Shown one piece after another: positions 1 to 14,873 of a stretch of 39,777 bases of DNA. Position 1 is the stretch's first letter. Each line of letters opens with the position of its first letter. The translations under genes and the position numbers were made by a program. The notes under the pieces were generated by a model. The model worked only from the letters and a program-made list of their open reading frames with translations. It did not search any database and was not told where the DNA came from. Source of the stretch: Chloroflexota bacterium (lineage in GTDB: Bacteria > Chloroflexota > Limnocylindria > P2-11E). The DNA lies in the NCBI GenBank assembly GCA_028876375.1, contig JAGWSB010000016.1, positions 1 to 39,777 on the forward strand, written 5' to 3'.

Positions 1-2502
1 GGCACGGCCTTCGGCGCCGCCGCGCCGCGCGCCGCCGCGTGGATCCTGCGTCAGCTGCCGTGGACGATCTACGTCGTCCCGCACACGCACTGGGACCGCG
101 AGTGGTACGAGCGCTTCGAGGTCTACCGCGCGCGCCTCGTCCGGATGGTCGGGAAGCTCCTCGACCTCCTCGAGCGCGACGACGCCTTCACCGCGTTCAC
201 GTTCGACGGGCACGCGATCTGGGCCGAGGACCACCTCGCCGTCCGGCCGGAAGACCGGCCGCGCATCGAGCGGCTGGTGCGCTCCGGGCGGCTGCTCATC
301 GGCCCCTGGTACGTGCTCGCCGACTACCTCCTCGTATCCGGCGAGTCGATCGTGCGGAACTTCCAGGAAGGGCTGCGGGTGTCGGCGGCCTTCGGACGCG
401 CGATGCGCGTCTGCTACGTCGCGGACCCCTTCGGCCATCCCGCGCAGATGCCGCAGATCGCGCGCGGGTTCGGCTACACGACGTACGTGTTCGCGCGCGG
501 CGTCGGCGAGGAGGGCGAGGAGCTGGGCAGCGAATTCCGCTGGGAAGCGCCCTCCGGCGACCGCGTCATCGCCTCGCACCAGGTCGCGCACTACGACAAC
601 GCGCTCGAGCTCGTGGGCGCGGGCGACGAGTCCCCCGACGCGCTGCGGCGCCGCGTGCGGCGGGTCCTGCCGCGGCTCATGTCCGCGACGGTGCCGTACG
701 CGCAGACGTCGTCGCTCCTCTTCATGGTCGGGACGGACCACCTCGAGCCCTACGAGCGCCTGCCCGAGGCCGCCGCCGCGATCCGCGCGGCGCAGCCGCG
801 CTCGCGCGCGCGCATCGCCGGGCTGGAGGAGTTCGGGGCCGCGCTGCGCACGCCGCCGGGGATCCTCAGCGGAGAGATGATCGCCGGGAGGTACCGGCCC
901 ATCCTCCGCGGCGTGAACTCGACGCGCGTCTGGATCAAGCAGGCGAACGCGCAGTGCGAGCGCCTCCTCCTGGAGCGCTGCGAGCCGCTCGACGCGATCG
1001 CCGGCGGGACGGCGCGCGAGCGCATCCGCGAGCTGTGGCGCGTCCTCCTGCAGAACCATCCCCACGACTCGATCTGCGGCTGCGGTATCGACGACGTGCA
1101 CGACCTCGACATGCCGCCGCGCTTCGATCGCGTTCTCCGCGAGGGCGGCGAGATCGCGCGCGAGCTGGAGGCGCGCCTGGCGGGCGCGGGCGAGCGCGCC
1201 GTCGTCTGGAGCGACCTGCCGCACGAGCGCCTCGCGGTCGCCGACGTCGACGGCGCGCCCACCCTCGTGCGCTGCGACGGCCTCGGCGTCGCGCCCGCGG
1301 TCCGCGCGGCGGGGCGGCCGGTGACCTCGCCCGAGGACGGCGTCCTCGAGAACGGCCGCCTGCGCGTCGAGGTGGCGGCCGACGGCACCTTCGCGCTCGT
1401 CGACCTCGCGAGCGGCGCGCGCTGGGAGCGGCAGAACGTGCTCGTCGACGAGGGCGACCGGGGCGACGAATACACCTATTCATACGCGGGCCCCACGCTG
1501 GTGGGTGCCGCGCTCGCGGGGCGCCGCGCGACGAGCGTCTCCGGCGACCGCGGGACCGTCATCGTCGAGACCGCCCTGCGCATTCCCGTCGGCCTGCGCG
1601 ACGACCGCTTCGCCCGCGACCATGAGACGGTCGACTGTCCGCTCCGCGTCGCGGTGTCGCTCGACGCCGAGGCCGACCGCGTCGACGTCGCGGTCGAGAT
1701 CGACAATCGCGCGCGAGACCACCGGCTGCGCGCCGAGTTCGAGACCCGCACGCGCACGCTCACGCACCACGCCGGTGCCGCGTTCGCGATCCTCGAGCGC
1801 GCGGATCGCGTGCCTCCGCGTCCGGGCTGGATCGAGCCGCCCACCCCCGAGCGCTGCGTGCACGACGTCGTCGCCGTCCGCGGCGCGACGGTGGGCCTCG
1901 CGCTCGGCGTCGACGGCATCCGCGACTACGCCGTCCTGCGCGACGGCGCGGCGATCTCGATCACGCTGCTGCGCTGCGTGGGGTGGCTCTCGCGCGGCGA
2001 CCTTCCCGAGCGCGCCATCCACGCCGGTCCGGCGCTCGAGACGCCGACGGCGCAGTGCCCCGGGCCGCAGCGCTTCCGCTACTGCGTCGTGCCGCTCGAG
2101 GGCGAGCGCTCTCTCGCCGCCGCGGTGCGCGAGGTCCGCACGTTCCTCTCACCGCCGCGCGCCGCGCGCGGGGATGGCGAGGAGCGCACTTTCCTGCGCG
2201 TCGAGACGGAGCCGAGCGACGCGCTGGCGCAGGTCACGGCGCTGCGCTCGGCGCCCGACGGCCGCGTCGTCCTGCGCATCGCGTCGCTCGCGAACGGGCG
2301 CGTCGGCGTGTCCGTCCGCGCGCACCGTCCCGTGCGCTCCGCGCGCGCGACCGACCTGCGCGAGGGCGACCTCGCGCTCGGCAACACCGGCCTCGACGTC
2401 CTCCGCACGGCCGCGCCGCTCGAGATCCTCCCGGACGGATCCGCCGTCGCTCGACTGGAGCCCTACGAGATCGGCACCTGGCTGGTCGAGCTAGCGCCGT
2501 AG
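1..2502 (+). CDS. Alpha-mannosidase, glycoside hydrolase family 38 (5' end probably outside window)
   Basis: Frame 1 is open from base 1: ...WTIYVVPHTHWDREWYERFEVYR...FTFDGHAIWAEDHL...VADPFGHPAQMPQIARGFGY...NHPHDSICGCGIDDVHDLD, typical GH38 motifs. The ORF track starts at 145, which is internal. Stop TAG at 2500-2502. Confidence 0.9.
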   Translation, partial: GTAFGAAAPRAAAWILRQLPWTIYVVPHTHWDREWYERFEVYRARLVRMVGKLLDLLERDDAFTAFTFDGHAIWAEDHLAVRPEDRPRIERLVRSGRLLIGPWYVLADYLLVSGESIVRNFQEGLRVSAAFGRAMRVCYVADPFGHPAQMPQIARGFGYTTYVFARGVGEEGEELGSEFRWEAPSGDRVIASHQVAHYDNALELVGAGDESPDALRRRVRRVLPRLMSATVPYAQTSSLLFMVGTDHLEPYERLPEAAAAIRAAQPRSRARIAGLEEFGAALRTPPGILSGEMIAGRYRPILRGVNSTRVWIKQANAQCERLLLERCEPLDAIAGGTARERIRELWRVLLQNHPHDSICGCGIDDVHDLDMPPRFDRVLREGGEIARELEARLAGAGERAVVWSDLPHERLAVADVDGAPTLVRCDGLGVAPAVRAAGRPVTSPEDGVLENGRLRVEVAADGTFALVDLASGARWERQNVLVDEGDRGDEYTYSYAGPTLVGAALAGRRATSVSGDRGTVIVETALRIPVGLRDDRFARDHETVDCPLRVAVSLDAEADRVDVAVEIDNRARDHRLRAEFETRTRTLTHHAGAAFAILERADRVPPRPGWIEPPTPERCVHDVVAVRGATVGLALGVDGIRDYAVLRDGAAISITLLRCVGWLSRGDLPERAIHAGPALETPTAQCPGPQRFRYCVVPLEGERSLAAAVREVRTFLSPPRAARGDGEERTFLRVETEPSDALAQVTALRSAPDGRVVLRIASLANGRVGVSVRAHRPVRSARATDLREGDLALGNTGLDVLRTAAPLEILPDGSAVARLEPYEIGTWLVELAP

Positions 2503-2778
2503 CTCCTCGCACGCGACGCCGTCGCGGTCGTGGTCGAGCCCGTGAGGGTCGAGCGGGTCCCGCCGCAGCGCCTCCTGCGCGGCCCCCTGGTCGGCGAAGT
2601 CGGCGCAGTCGAGATCGTGGAAGGGGGTCGGCGCCTCGACCACCAGGCGCGTCGTGGGGACGTCGCCGCTCGCCCGTCCCGCGGGCGCCGAGCCCGGCCC
2701 GGAGGCGGCGACGGGCACGCCGCACGAGGCGAGCAGCGCCGCCGACGCCATGAGGAGCGCGCGTCGCACGACTTCCAT
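2491..2778 (-). CDS. Small lipoprotein-like secreted protein with C-terminal Excalibur-type calcium-binding motif
   Basis: Minus frame: MEVVRRALLMASAALLASCGVPVAAS...DLDCADFADQGAAQEALRRDPLDPHGLDHDRDGVACEELRR*. Lipobox-like LLASC and DxDxDGxxCE Excalibur signature. Overlaps the GH38 stop by 12 bp (convergent). Confidence 0.8.
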   Translation of the reverse strand: MEVVRRALLMASAALLASCGVPVAASGPGSAPAGRASGDVPTTRLVVEAPTPFHDLDCADFADQGAAQEALRRDPLDPHGLDHDRDGVACEELRR

Positions 2779-2823
2779 ACGGCCGGCGCTTTCCGGGCGC
2801 CGCCCCTGACATACTTCCGCGAA

Positions 2824-3893
<1,070 letters not shown>

Positions 3894-3897
<4 letters not shown>

Positions 3898-6281
3898 CCC
3901 TCCGCGCGCAGCTGCAAGCCTTCCCGCTCGAGACGATCCTGCAGATCCTGGCCGCGACGGAGAAGACGGGGCGCCTCGAGGTGCGCGGCGACGAGGGGCG
4001 CGGCTTCCTCGGCGTGTCGTCCGGCCGGCTGGTGTCGGCCGAGTACGAGGACGAGCAGGGCCGCCGCGCGCTCGGCGCCATCTTCACCATCCTGCGCGGC
4101 GACCTCGAGTTCGTCCCCGGCGAGGGCGGGCTGCGCGAGGACCTGAGCGGCGACCTCGACGGACTGCTCGACCAGGCGGTCGAGGAGCGCGACCGCATCG
4201 TGCGCATCCGCGACGTCATCCCGAGCGACCGCACGCGCTTCGCCCTGTCGGCGCGCGCCGCCGATCAGGGGCAGATCACGCTCGCTCCCGAGCAGTGGCG
4301 CGCGCTGCTCGCCGTCGACGGCGAGCGCGACGTCGCCGCCATCGCCGAGAAGGTCGGCCTCACGCGCCTCGCGGCGCAAGACCTCCTCGCGACGCTCGTC
4401 CGCTCGGGCATGGTCGACGCGCTCGAGCCGGCGGCCGGCGCGGCCGAGCAGGGCGCGTATCGGCGGCTTCCGCCGATGCGTCCGATCCCGCCGACGGGAG
4501 CGGGGGAGGCCGTCGTCCTCAGCGGAGATCTTCCCGACCTCCCGCTCGAGACGATCGTCCAGCTCCTCGCGGCGACGAAGAAGACGGGTCGCCTCGAGAT
4601 CGCGGCGGGGCCCGAGAGCGCCACGCTCGGGATGTCCGACGGACGCCTCGTCTCCGCCGCCGCCGGCGAGGAGGACGGCGAGCTCGCGCTCGGCGCCGCG
4701 TTCGCCGTGGGCGCCGGCGAGTTCGACTTCGTCCCGATGCCCGAAGCGCCCGCGGCGGACCTGTCCGGCGAGGTCGACGAGCTCCTCGACCGCGCCGCCG
4801 GCCTGCGCGACCGCATCGCCGCGGTCCGCGCGCTCATCCCCAGCGACCGCTCGCGCTTCGCGCTCTCCGAGCGCGCGACGCGGAACGTGGAGATCACCCT
4901 CACGCCGGAGCAGTGGCGCGTGCTCCTGGCCGTGCATCCGCAGCGCGACGTGGGCATGGTCGCGGAGCAGCTGCGCATGCGGCGGCTCCCGACGCTGATG
5001 ATCCTCTCCGACCTCATCCGCGGCGGGTTCGTCGACGTCGTCGCGCCCGAGGCCGAGCTCTCGTGGCCGTACGTCGAGCGCCGCCGCACGCCGTGGGCGA
5101 CGCCCGCGCCGGAGGTCGAGGAGCGCGGCCCGTTGGCCGAGGAGCAGGCCACCGAGGAGGCGCGCGCGGTCGAAGAGCCGCCCGCGACGGGAGAGGCGCC
5201 GCCCGCCGAAGAGCCGCCCGCGGCTCCCGCCGCGGAAGAGGTCGAGGCGCCGCTCGAGGAGACGCCCATCGACCGCGAGGTCGAGGCGGCCGCGGAGGAC
5301 GACCGCCTGAGCGCCCTCTCCGGCCTGTTCGGTCCCGCCGAGCCCGCGCCGCCGCCGACGGCATGGGAGCCGCCCGCGGGGGAGGCCGAGGCCGCCGCGG
5401 CCGAGGCGACCGCCGCCGCGTTCGAGCACGCGCCGCCCGCCGAGGAGCGCGAGGAGCCCGCCGAGGTCGACCCGCGTCTCGCCGCCTTCGGCGCGCCGCC
5501 GGCCGAGCCCGAAGCGCTGGCCGAGCAGGAGGCGCCGCCGCAGTGGCAGACCTGGGAGACGCCCGCGGAGGCGGCGCCGATGGAAGCGCCGCCCGAGGAG
5601 CCGGCCGAGGTCGATCCACGCTTCGCCGCGCTCGCGCTGCCGCCTCTCGAGGAAGCAGCCGCCGCCGAGCCCGAGGCGCCGGCGGCCGAGGCGGAGACGT
5701 CGCTCGCCGACGCGGCCGCATGGCCGGAGGCCACGCACGTGCGTCCCGAGCCGGTCGCGGGCCGGCCGCTGCCCGAGATGCCGCCGCTCGAGGCCGCGAC
5801 CCCGGCCGCCGCGCCGCCCGAGAAGAAGAAGGGTGGGCTCTTCGGAGGTCTCTTCGGCGGGAAGGCCGCGCCCGTCGCGTCCAGCGCGTCCCTCGCGCGC
5901 ACCGACGCCGGGCGGCTCGCGCTCTTCGCCAACGAGCTCATCGCCGCGTACAACAGTGGGCGCTACGGCAAGGGCCGCGTCGAGGACCGCATGATCGGGC
6001 TGCTCATGCGCGTCGACGAGCAGGCCGATCCCATCGATCGGCCGATCCCGCTCGCGAACGACCGCATCGACGTCGCCTCGATCGACGACGGCCTCGTGCC
6101 GGAGGCACAGGCCGTGCCGTACCTCGCGTTGCTCGTGAGACAGGTGTACGACGACGCCGAGCGCGTGCTCGGGAAGGACAAGGCGCGCCGCGGCTTCCGC
6201 GACGCGCGCGACCGCGTGCTCGGGAAGGAGCCCGCTGTGCTGCGCGCGCCCGCGGTGGCCGGGCGCCTGCCGAAGGTCTGA
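3894..6281 (+). CDS. Tandem DUF4388 (PATAN) domain protein with Ala/Pro/Glu-rich linker and conserved-looking C-terminal domain
   Basis: MTLRAQLQAFPLETILQILAATEKTGRLEVRGDEGRGFLGVSSGRLVSAEY... and second copy LPDLPLETIVQLLAATKKTGRLEIAAGPESATLGMSDGRLVSAA. Each is followed by a winged-helix-like ITL[AT]PEQWR[AV]LLAV...RDV segment. Linker of about 250 aa, then KKKGGLFGGLFGGK. ATGA overlap with the upstream CDS. Confidence 0.8.
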
Positions 6282-7210
6282 GCCTCTACGTCGGGCTCGA
6301 CCTCGGCGGGACGCAGGTCCGCGCCGTGGTCGGCTCGCAGGACGAGAGACCCCGCATCGTCGCGGACTCGACGCGACCCACGCCGACCACCGGAGCGGAC
6401 GACGTCATCGCCGCGCTCGTCGCCTCCACCCGCGCCGCTCTCGATCAAGCGCGCCGCCCGCTGCGCGACGTCGTCGCCGTGGGCTGCTCCGCTCCGGGGC
6501 CGCTCGACCACGAGCGCGGGATCGTGCACGTCGCGCCGAACATCCACGGATTCGAGAACGTCCCGCTGGCCGCTCGCCTCTCGTCGGGCCTCGACGGCGT
6601 GCCCGTCTTCGTCGATCGCGACACCGTCATCGCCGCTATCGGGGAGGGCACGGTCGGCGCGGCGCGGGGGGTGCGCGACTTCGTGTACGTCACCGTCTCG
6701 ACCGGCGTCGGCGGGGCGATCGTCGCGGACGGCCGCATCGTCCGCGGCGCGACGAACACCGCGGGCGAGATCGGACACTGGCCGGTCGCGCTCGACGGCC
6801 CGCGCTGCGGATGCGGGTCGTTCGGCTGCGTCGAGGCCTTCGCCGGGGGGCGCAACCTCGCCGAGCGCTACGGCTCCCGCGATGCGGGAGACGTCTTCCG
6901 CGCGGCGGACGCGAACGACGCTCGGGCGCGCGCGCTCGTCGGCGAGCTGGAGTCGGCGATGGAGGCGCTCGGCGTCGGCCTCGTCAACGTCCTGAATCCG
7001 AGCCTCATCGTCGTCGGCGGCGGGATCGCCGAGCACGAGCCGACGCACGTCCTCGAGCCGATGCGCCGCGGAGCGCGCGAGCGCGCGTTCGCCGTCGCAT
7101 CCAAAGCGGTGCGGATCGTCCCCGCCGCGCTCGGCGCGGACGTCGGCATGATCGGTGCGGTGGTGGCCGCCCGACAACGCGTGGCCGGTCGGGACCCTCT
7201 CGCGGTCTGA
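6278..7210 (+). CDS. ROK family kinase (glucokinase-like); start codon uncertain (CTG at 6278 proposed)
   Basis: LSLYVGLDLGGTQVRAVVG...GCSAPGPLDHERGIVHVAPNI...VSTGVGGAIV...NTAGEIGHWPVALDGPRCGCGSFGCVEAFAGG; DLGGT phosphate-binding motif and ROK CGCGxxGCxE motif. No ATG/GTG/TTG just upstream of DLGGT. Confidence 0.87.
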   Translation: MSLYVGLDLGGTQVRAVVGSQDERPRIVADSTRPTPTTGADDVIAALVASTRAALDQARRPLRDVVAVGCSAPGPLDHERGIVHVAPNIHGFENVPLAARLSSGLDGVPVFVDRDTVIAAIGEGTVGAARGVRDFVYVTVSTGVGGAIVADGRIVRGATNTAGEIGHWPVALDGPRCGCGSFGCVEAFAGGRNLAERYGSRDAGDVFRAADANDARARALVGELESAMEALGVGLVNVLNPSLIVVGGGIAEHEPTHVLEPMRRGARERAFAVASKAVRIVPAALGADVGMIGAVVAARQRVAGRDPLAV

Positions 7211-7276
7211 AGGTCCCGGGCCCGCGCCACGAGGAGGCGGTAGGCTCCCGCGGGACCACGGAAGGAGGCCATGACG

Positions 7277-10820
<3,544 letters not shown>

Positions 10821-10828
10821 CGCCTGTT

Positions 10829-10898
10829 CAGGCTCGCGGGCTTTCGCCGCGTGGATCGTCGGTACGCTCACTCGACCGGCAAAGCCGGATCTCGCTGG
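10829..10898 (+). repeat. Two-hairpin intergenic element, copy 1 (downstream of eno; convergent with rpsT)
   Basis: CAGGCTCGCGGGCTTTCGCCGCGTGGATCGTC...CGACCGGCAAAGCCGGATCTCGC. Shares both stems and the intervening ATCGTC with 23855-23923. Confidence 0.6.
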
Positions 10899-10902
10899 CG
10901 GC

Positions 10903-11169
10903 CTACGCCTTCGTCTTCGCGGCCTGGCGCGCGATGCGCGACTTGCGGCGGCGCGCGGCGTTCTTGTGCAGGCCGCCGCGCTTGACGGCCTTGTCGAGCG
11001 CGCTCGCGGCCTTGCGGACGAGGTCCTTGGTCTCGCCGGTGCCCGCGGAGATCGCGTCGCGCGCGGCCTTGGCGGCGGTGCGCGCCGACGACCGCGCGAG
11101 CGTCTTGATGGCGGTCCGGCGGCGGGTCTGACGGATGCGCTTGAGGGCCGATCTCTTCTTCTTTGGCAT
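10903..11169 (-). CDS. rpsT: 30S ribosomal protein S20
   Basis: MPKKKRSALKRIRQTRRRTAIKTLARSSARTAAKAARDAISAGTGETKDLVRKAASALDKAVKRGGLHKNAARRRKSRIARQAAKTKA; bS20 (GGLHKNAARRxKSR). Confidence 0.95.
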   Translation of the reverse strand: MPKKKRSALKRIRQTRRRTAIKTLARSSARTAAKAARDAISAGTGETKDLVRKAASALDKAVKRGGLHKNAARRRKSRIARQAAKTKA

Positions 11170-11291
11170 TCGTTGACTGTAGCCGGAGCGCTCGCCCCTC
11201 GCTCGCGGCCAAGCCGCTCGCTCGGCCCGGGCGCGACCCCGTCGCCGCGGCGCCTCGGTCTGCGCGCCCGGGGACGACATACTCTCGACGC

Positions 11292-12875
11292 GTGCAGCTG
11301 AGCATCGCGCAAGCGTCGGTCGTGATGATCGCGACGCTCATCGCGAGCCGGATCCTGGGGTGGCTACGCCTCTCCGTCATCGGCGCGCAGTTCGCGGGCG
11401 ACCCGCGCGCGCTCGACGCGTTCTGGGCCGCCTTCCGCATCCCGGACACGATCTACAACCTGCTCGTCGCCGGCGCGCTCTCCAGCGCGTTCATCCCCGT
11501 GTTCTCGAGCTACCTCGCCAAGGAGCGCGAGGAGGAGGCCTGGCACGTCGCCTCGAGCGTCATGAACGCGATGCTGCTCTCGCTCGTCGCGCTCTCCGGC
11601 GTGATGTGGCTCCTCACGCCGTGGCTCGTCCCCTTGATGGCGCCCGACTACGACGCGCAGCAGCAGGCGCTCATGACCGAGCTCACACGGATCATGCTCC
11701 TCAGCCCCATCTTCATGGGCCTCTCGGCGCTCTTCACCGGGATGCTCAACTCGTACCGCCAGTTCCTCTCGGGGGCGACGGCGCCGCTCGTCTACAACGC
11801 CGTGATCATCCTCTTCGCGCTCTTCGCCTCGCCGTTCATCGGCATCCACGCGCTGGCCGTCGGCGTCGTCGTCGGCGCGGCGATGATGTGGCTCGTCCAG
11901 GTCCCCGAGCTCACGTTCCGGCGGACGCGCTACAAGGCCGTCCTCGACCTCGCGCACGCCGGCGTCCGGGAGATCGCGATCCTCGCCTGGCCGCGCACGC
12001 TCGCGCTCGCGTCGGTCCAGGTCGTCTTCTTCGTCGACGTGTACCTGTCGTCGTTCATGGCGCCGGGCTCGTACACGTCGCTCTACTACGCGTTCCAGCT
12101 GACGATGCTGCCGCTCGGCGTCTTCTCCATCGCCATCTCCGCCGCCGTCTTCCCCGCGCTCACACGCTACGCGTCGCTCGGGCAGCAGGGACGGATGCGC
12201 GACACCGTCGAGCAGGCGACGCGGTGGATCGTCTTCCTCACGCTGCCGACGATCATCGTCATGATCGTCCTGCGGCGCCCGATCGTGAACCTGCTCTTCC
12301 AGTACGGGGAGTTCGGCGACGCGGCGCGCGAGGCGACGGCGCTCGCGTTCCTCTTCTACGCCCTCGGCCTCATCGGCCATGCCCTGGTGCAGATCCTCGC
12401 GCGCGCGTATTACGCCATCAAGGACACGCGAACGCCCGTCGCCATGACCGTCGTCGCGATCGTCGTGAACGTCGTGCTGGCGCTCGTCCTCGCGCCGGGC
12501 CTCGGCATCAACGGCCTCGCGCTGGCCAACTCGATCGCGACCCTCGCCGAGGCGACGCTCCTGCTCTTCGTCCTCGCGCCGCGCGCGCGTCTGCGCGTCG
12601 GGACGCTCAGCGTCTCGACGCTGCGGCAGCTCGCCGCGAGCCTGACCATGGGGGTCGCGATGTTCCTCTTCATCCGGGTGACGAACATCCCGCTCGACCT
12701 CGCGACGGCGCCGTCGAAGCCGCTGCTGCTGCTCCAGACGCTCATCGCGTTCGCGTTCGGCGGCCTCGTCTACGTCGGCGCGTCGACGATCTTCCGCGTC
12801 GGGGAGCTGGAGGAGATCGTCACCGTGCTCCGGAGCCGCGGGCCGTTCGCGAAGAAGGCGGCCGCGTCCACCTGA
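11292..12875 (+). CDS. murJ: Lipid II flippase MurJ (MviN)
   Basis: VQLSIAQASVVMIATLIASRILGWLRLSVIGAQFAGDPRALDAFWAAFRIPDTIYNLLVAGALSSAFIPVFSSY...; multi-TM MviN pattern. GTG start in frame of the 11163 ORF. Confidence 0.93.
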   Translation: MQLSIAQASVVMIATLIASRILGWLRLSVIGAQFAGDPRALDAFWAAFRIPDTIYNLLVAGALSSAFIPVFSSYLAKEREEEAWHVASSVMNAMLLSLVALSGVMWLLTPWLVPLMAPDYDAQQQALMTELTRIMLLSPIFMGLSALFTGMLNSYRQFLSGATAPLVYNAVIILFALFASPFIGIHALAVGVVVGAAMMWLVQVPELTFRRTRYKAVLDLAHAGVREIAILAWPRTLALASVQVVFFVDVYLSSFMAPGSYTSLYYAFQLTMLPLGVFSIAISAAVFPALTRYASLGQQGRMRDTVEQATRWIVFLTLPTIIVMIVLRRPIVNLLFQYGEFGDAAREATALAFLFYALGLIGHALVQILARAYYAIKDTRTPVAMTVVAIVVNVVLALVLAPGLGINGLALANSIATLAEATLLLFVLAPRARLRVGTLSVSTLRQLAASLTMGVAMFLFIRVTNIPLDLATAPSKPLLLLQTLIAFAFGGLVYVGASTIFRVGELEEIVTVLRSRGPFAKKAAAST

Positions 12876-12876
12876 A

Positions 12877-13968
12877 ATGGTGGCTGGACTCGCACATGGT
12901 CGTGTGAACCTCATCGGAGAGCACACGGACCATTCGGATGGGTTCGTCCTACCCGTTCTCATCCCCCAAGAGACCCGCGTCGAGCTCGAGCCGCGGCGCG
13001 ACCGTGTCGTGCGCGTGACGAGCGCGAACGTCGAGGCCGGAACGTGGCACGAGCACGAGCTCGGGAGCGAGGAGCCGACGGGGACGTGGACCGACCACGT
13101 CCGGGGCGTCACCCGCATCCTCGCGCGCGAGGGTCTCCTCGACCGCGGCTTCGTCGCGCGCGTCTCGTCCGACGTCCCCCTGGGCGCGGGGCTCGCGTCG
13201 AGCGCGGCGCTCGCCGTCGCGCTCCTGCGCGCGATCCGCCAGGCGTTCGCGCTCGACCTCGACGACGTCGCGCTCGCGCGCGTCGCGCAGCGCGCCGAGC
13301 GCGAGATGGCCGGCGCGAACGTCGGGATCATGGATCAGATGGCGGCGTCGGTGGGCGCGCTCGGCGAGGCGCTCTTCCTCGACTGCCGCTCGCTGGCATA
13401 CCAGCGCGTGCCGCTGCCCGACGCGATGGAGCTCGTCGTCGTCGACTCCGGCGTCGTCCATCGGCACGGCTCGGGCGGATACAACGAGCGGCGCGCGCAG
13501 TGCGAGGAGGCGGCGCGCCTCCTCGGCGTCGCGGCGCTGCGCGACGTGACGGCGGCCGACCTCCCGCGCATAGGGTCGCTGCGCGAGCCGCTCGCGCGCC
13601 GCGCGCGGCACGTCGTCAGCGAGAACGAGCGCGTCCTCGAGGCGGTCCATGCGCTGCGCGCCGGCGACGTCCCCGGCCTCGGCGAGCTGCTCGACGCGTC
13701 GCACCGCTCGCTGCGCGACGACTTCGAGGTGTCGACGGAGGAGGTCGACCTGCTCGTGGGGCTCGTGCGCGAGCAGGAGGCCGTGCACGGCGCGCGCATC
13801 ACCGGCGGCGGCTTCGGCGGATCGATCGTCGCGGTCGCCGACGCGGGCGAAGGGCATCACGCCGCGGCGCTCGCGGTCGCCGAGTACGAGCAGCGCACGG
13901 GCCTCGACGCAAAGGTCCTGCTTCCCCCGCACGTTCTGGAAGCGCTCGCCGGGAACGATCCTCTCTGA
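12877..13968 (+). CDS. galK: Galactokinase (GHMP kinase)
   Basis: AHGRVNLIGEHTDHSDGFVLPVLIPQ...VSSDVPLGAGLASSAALAVALL...GIMDQMAASVG...GARITGGGFGGSIVAV. Confidence 0.92.
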   Translation: MVAGLAHGRVNLIGEHTDHSDGFVLPVLIPQETRVELEPRRDRVVRVTSANVEAGTWHEHELGSEEPTGTWTDHVRGVTRILAREGLLDRGFVARVSSDVPLGAGLASSAALAVALLRAIRQAFALDLDDVALARVAQRAEREMAGANVGIMDQMAASVGALGEALFLDCRSLAYQRVPLPDAMELVVVDSGVVHRHGSGGYNERRAQCEEAARLLGVAALRDVTAADLPRIGSLREPLARRARHVVSENERVLEAVHALRAGDVPGLGELLDASHRSLRDDFEVSTEEVDLLVGLVREQEAVHGARITGGGFGGSIVAVADAGEGHHAAALAVAEYEQRTGLDAKVLLPPHVLEALAGNDPL

Positions 13969-14002
13969 GCCGGGAATAGATCCGCTGTAGCGTGAGGTCG
14001 CG

Positions 14003-14866
14003 ATGACCGTTCAGCCCGTTCGCGTCGCCGTCATCCCCGCCGCGGGCCTCGGGACGCGCTTCCTGCCGGTGACGAAGAGCGTCCCCAAAGAGCTCCTCCC
14101 GCTCGTCGACGTGCCGATCATCGACGTCGTCGTGAGCGAGGCGGTCGCCGCGGGCTGCGACGAGATCGTCGTCGTGACCGCGCCGGGTAAGGAGCCGCTC
14201 GACGCGTACTTCCGCCCGAACGCGCGCCTCGAGGAGAGGCTCGCCGCCGAGAAGCGCGACGGCGACCTCGCGCTGGCGCGCCGCGGCGAGACGGTCCGGG
14301 TGACGTGCGTCCCGCAGGACCGCCCGCGCGGCAACGGCCACGCCGTGCTCTGCGCGCGGGAGGTCGTCGGCCGGCGCCCGTTCGTGATGATCTGGGGCGA
14401 CGACGTCGTCTTCGCCCAGGAGCCCGTCGCGGCGCAGCTCATCCGCGCGCGCGAGCGACAGGGCGGGGGCAGCGTCGCCGGCGTCGTCCGCGTCCCGCCG
14501 GACGAGGTGCGCAAGTACGGCGTCGTCGAGGGCGAGCCGGTCGCGGAGCGCACCTGGCGGCTGCGACGCATCGTCGAGAAGCCGGAGCGCCCGACGAGCG
14601 ACCTCGGCGCGGTCCACGCGTACGTGCTCGAGCCCGAGATCTTCGACGTGCTGGCGTCGCATCCCGCGGGGCGCGGCGGCGAGATCTGGCTGAGCGAGGC
14701 CGTGAGCGTGCTCGCCCAGCGCGCGCCGGTGTACGCGTACGAGTTCGAGGGCGAGCGCTACGACGCCGGAGACCGCGCGGGCTACGTGAAGGCCTTCATC
14801 CGCGCCGCGCTGGAGCGGCCGGAGATCGCCGCCGACGTCCGCGCGTGGCTGCGCCAGCGCCTTTAG
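14003..14866 (+). CDS. galU: UTP--glucose-1-phosphate uridylyltransferase
   Basis: [65 protein letters not shown]...[14 protein letters not shown]...WGDDVVF. Confidence 0.93.
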   Translation: MTVQPVRVAVIPAAGLGTRFLPVTKSVPKELLPLVDVPIIDVVVSEAVAAGCDEIVVVTAPGKEPLDAYFRPNARLEERLAAEKRDGDLALARRGETVRVTCVPQDRPRGNGHAVLCAREVVGRRPFVMIWGDDVVFAQEPVAAQLIRARERQGGGSVAGVVRVPPDEVRKYGVVEGEPVAERTWRLRRIVEKPERPTSDLGAVHAYVLEPEIFDVLASHPAGRGGEIWLSEAVSVLAQRAPVYAYEFEGERYDAGDRAGYVKAFIRAALERPEIAADVRAWLRQRL

Positions 14867-14873
14867 CGTCTGT

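Noticed and set aside
7212-7257. GGTCCCG...CGGGACC inverted repeat upstream of gap as a riboswitch or leader
   Set aside because: Only a 7-bp stem with a loop of over 30 nt in very GC-rich sequence; insufficient support.
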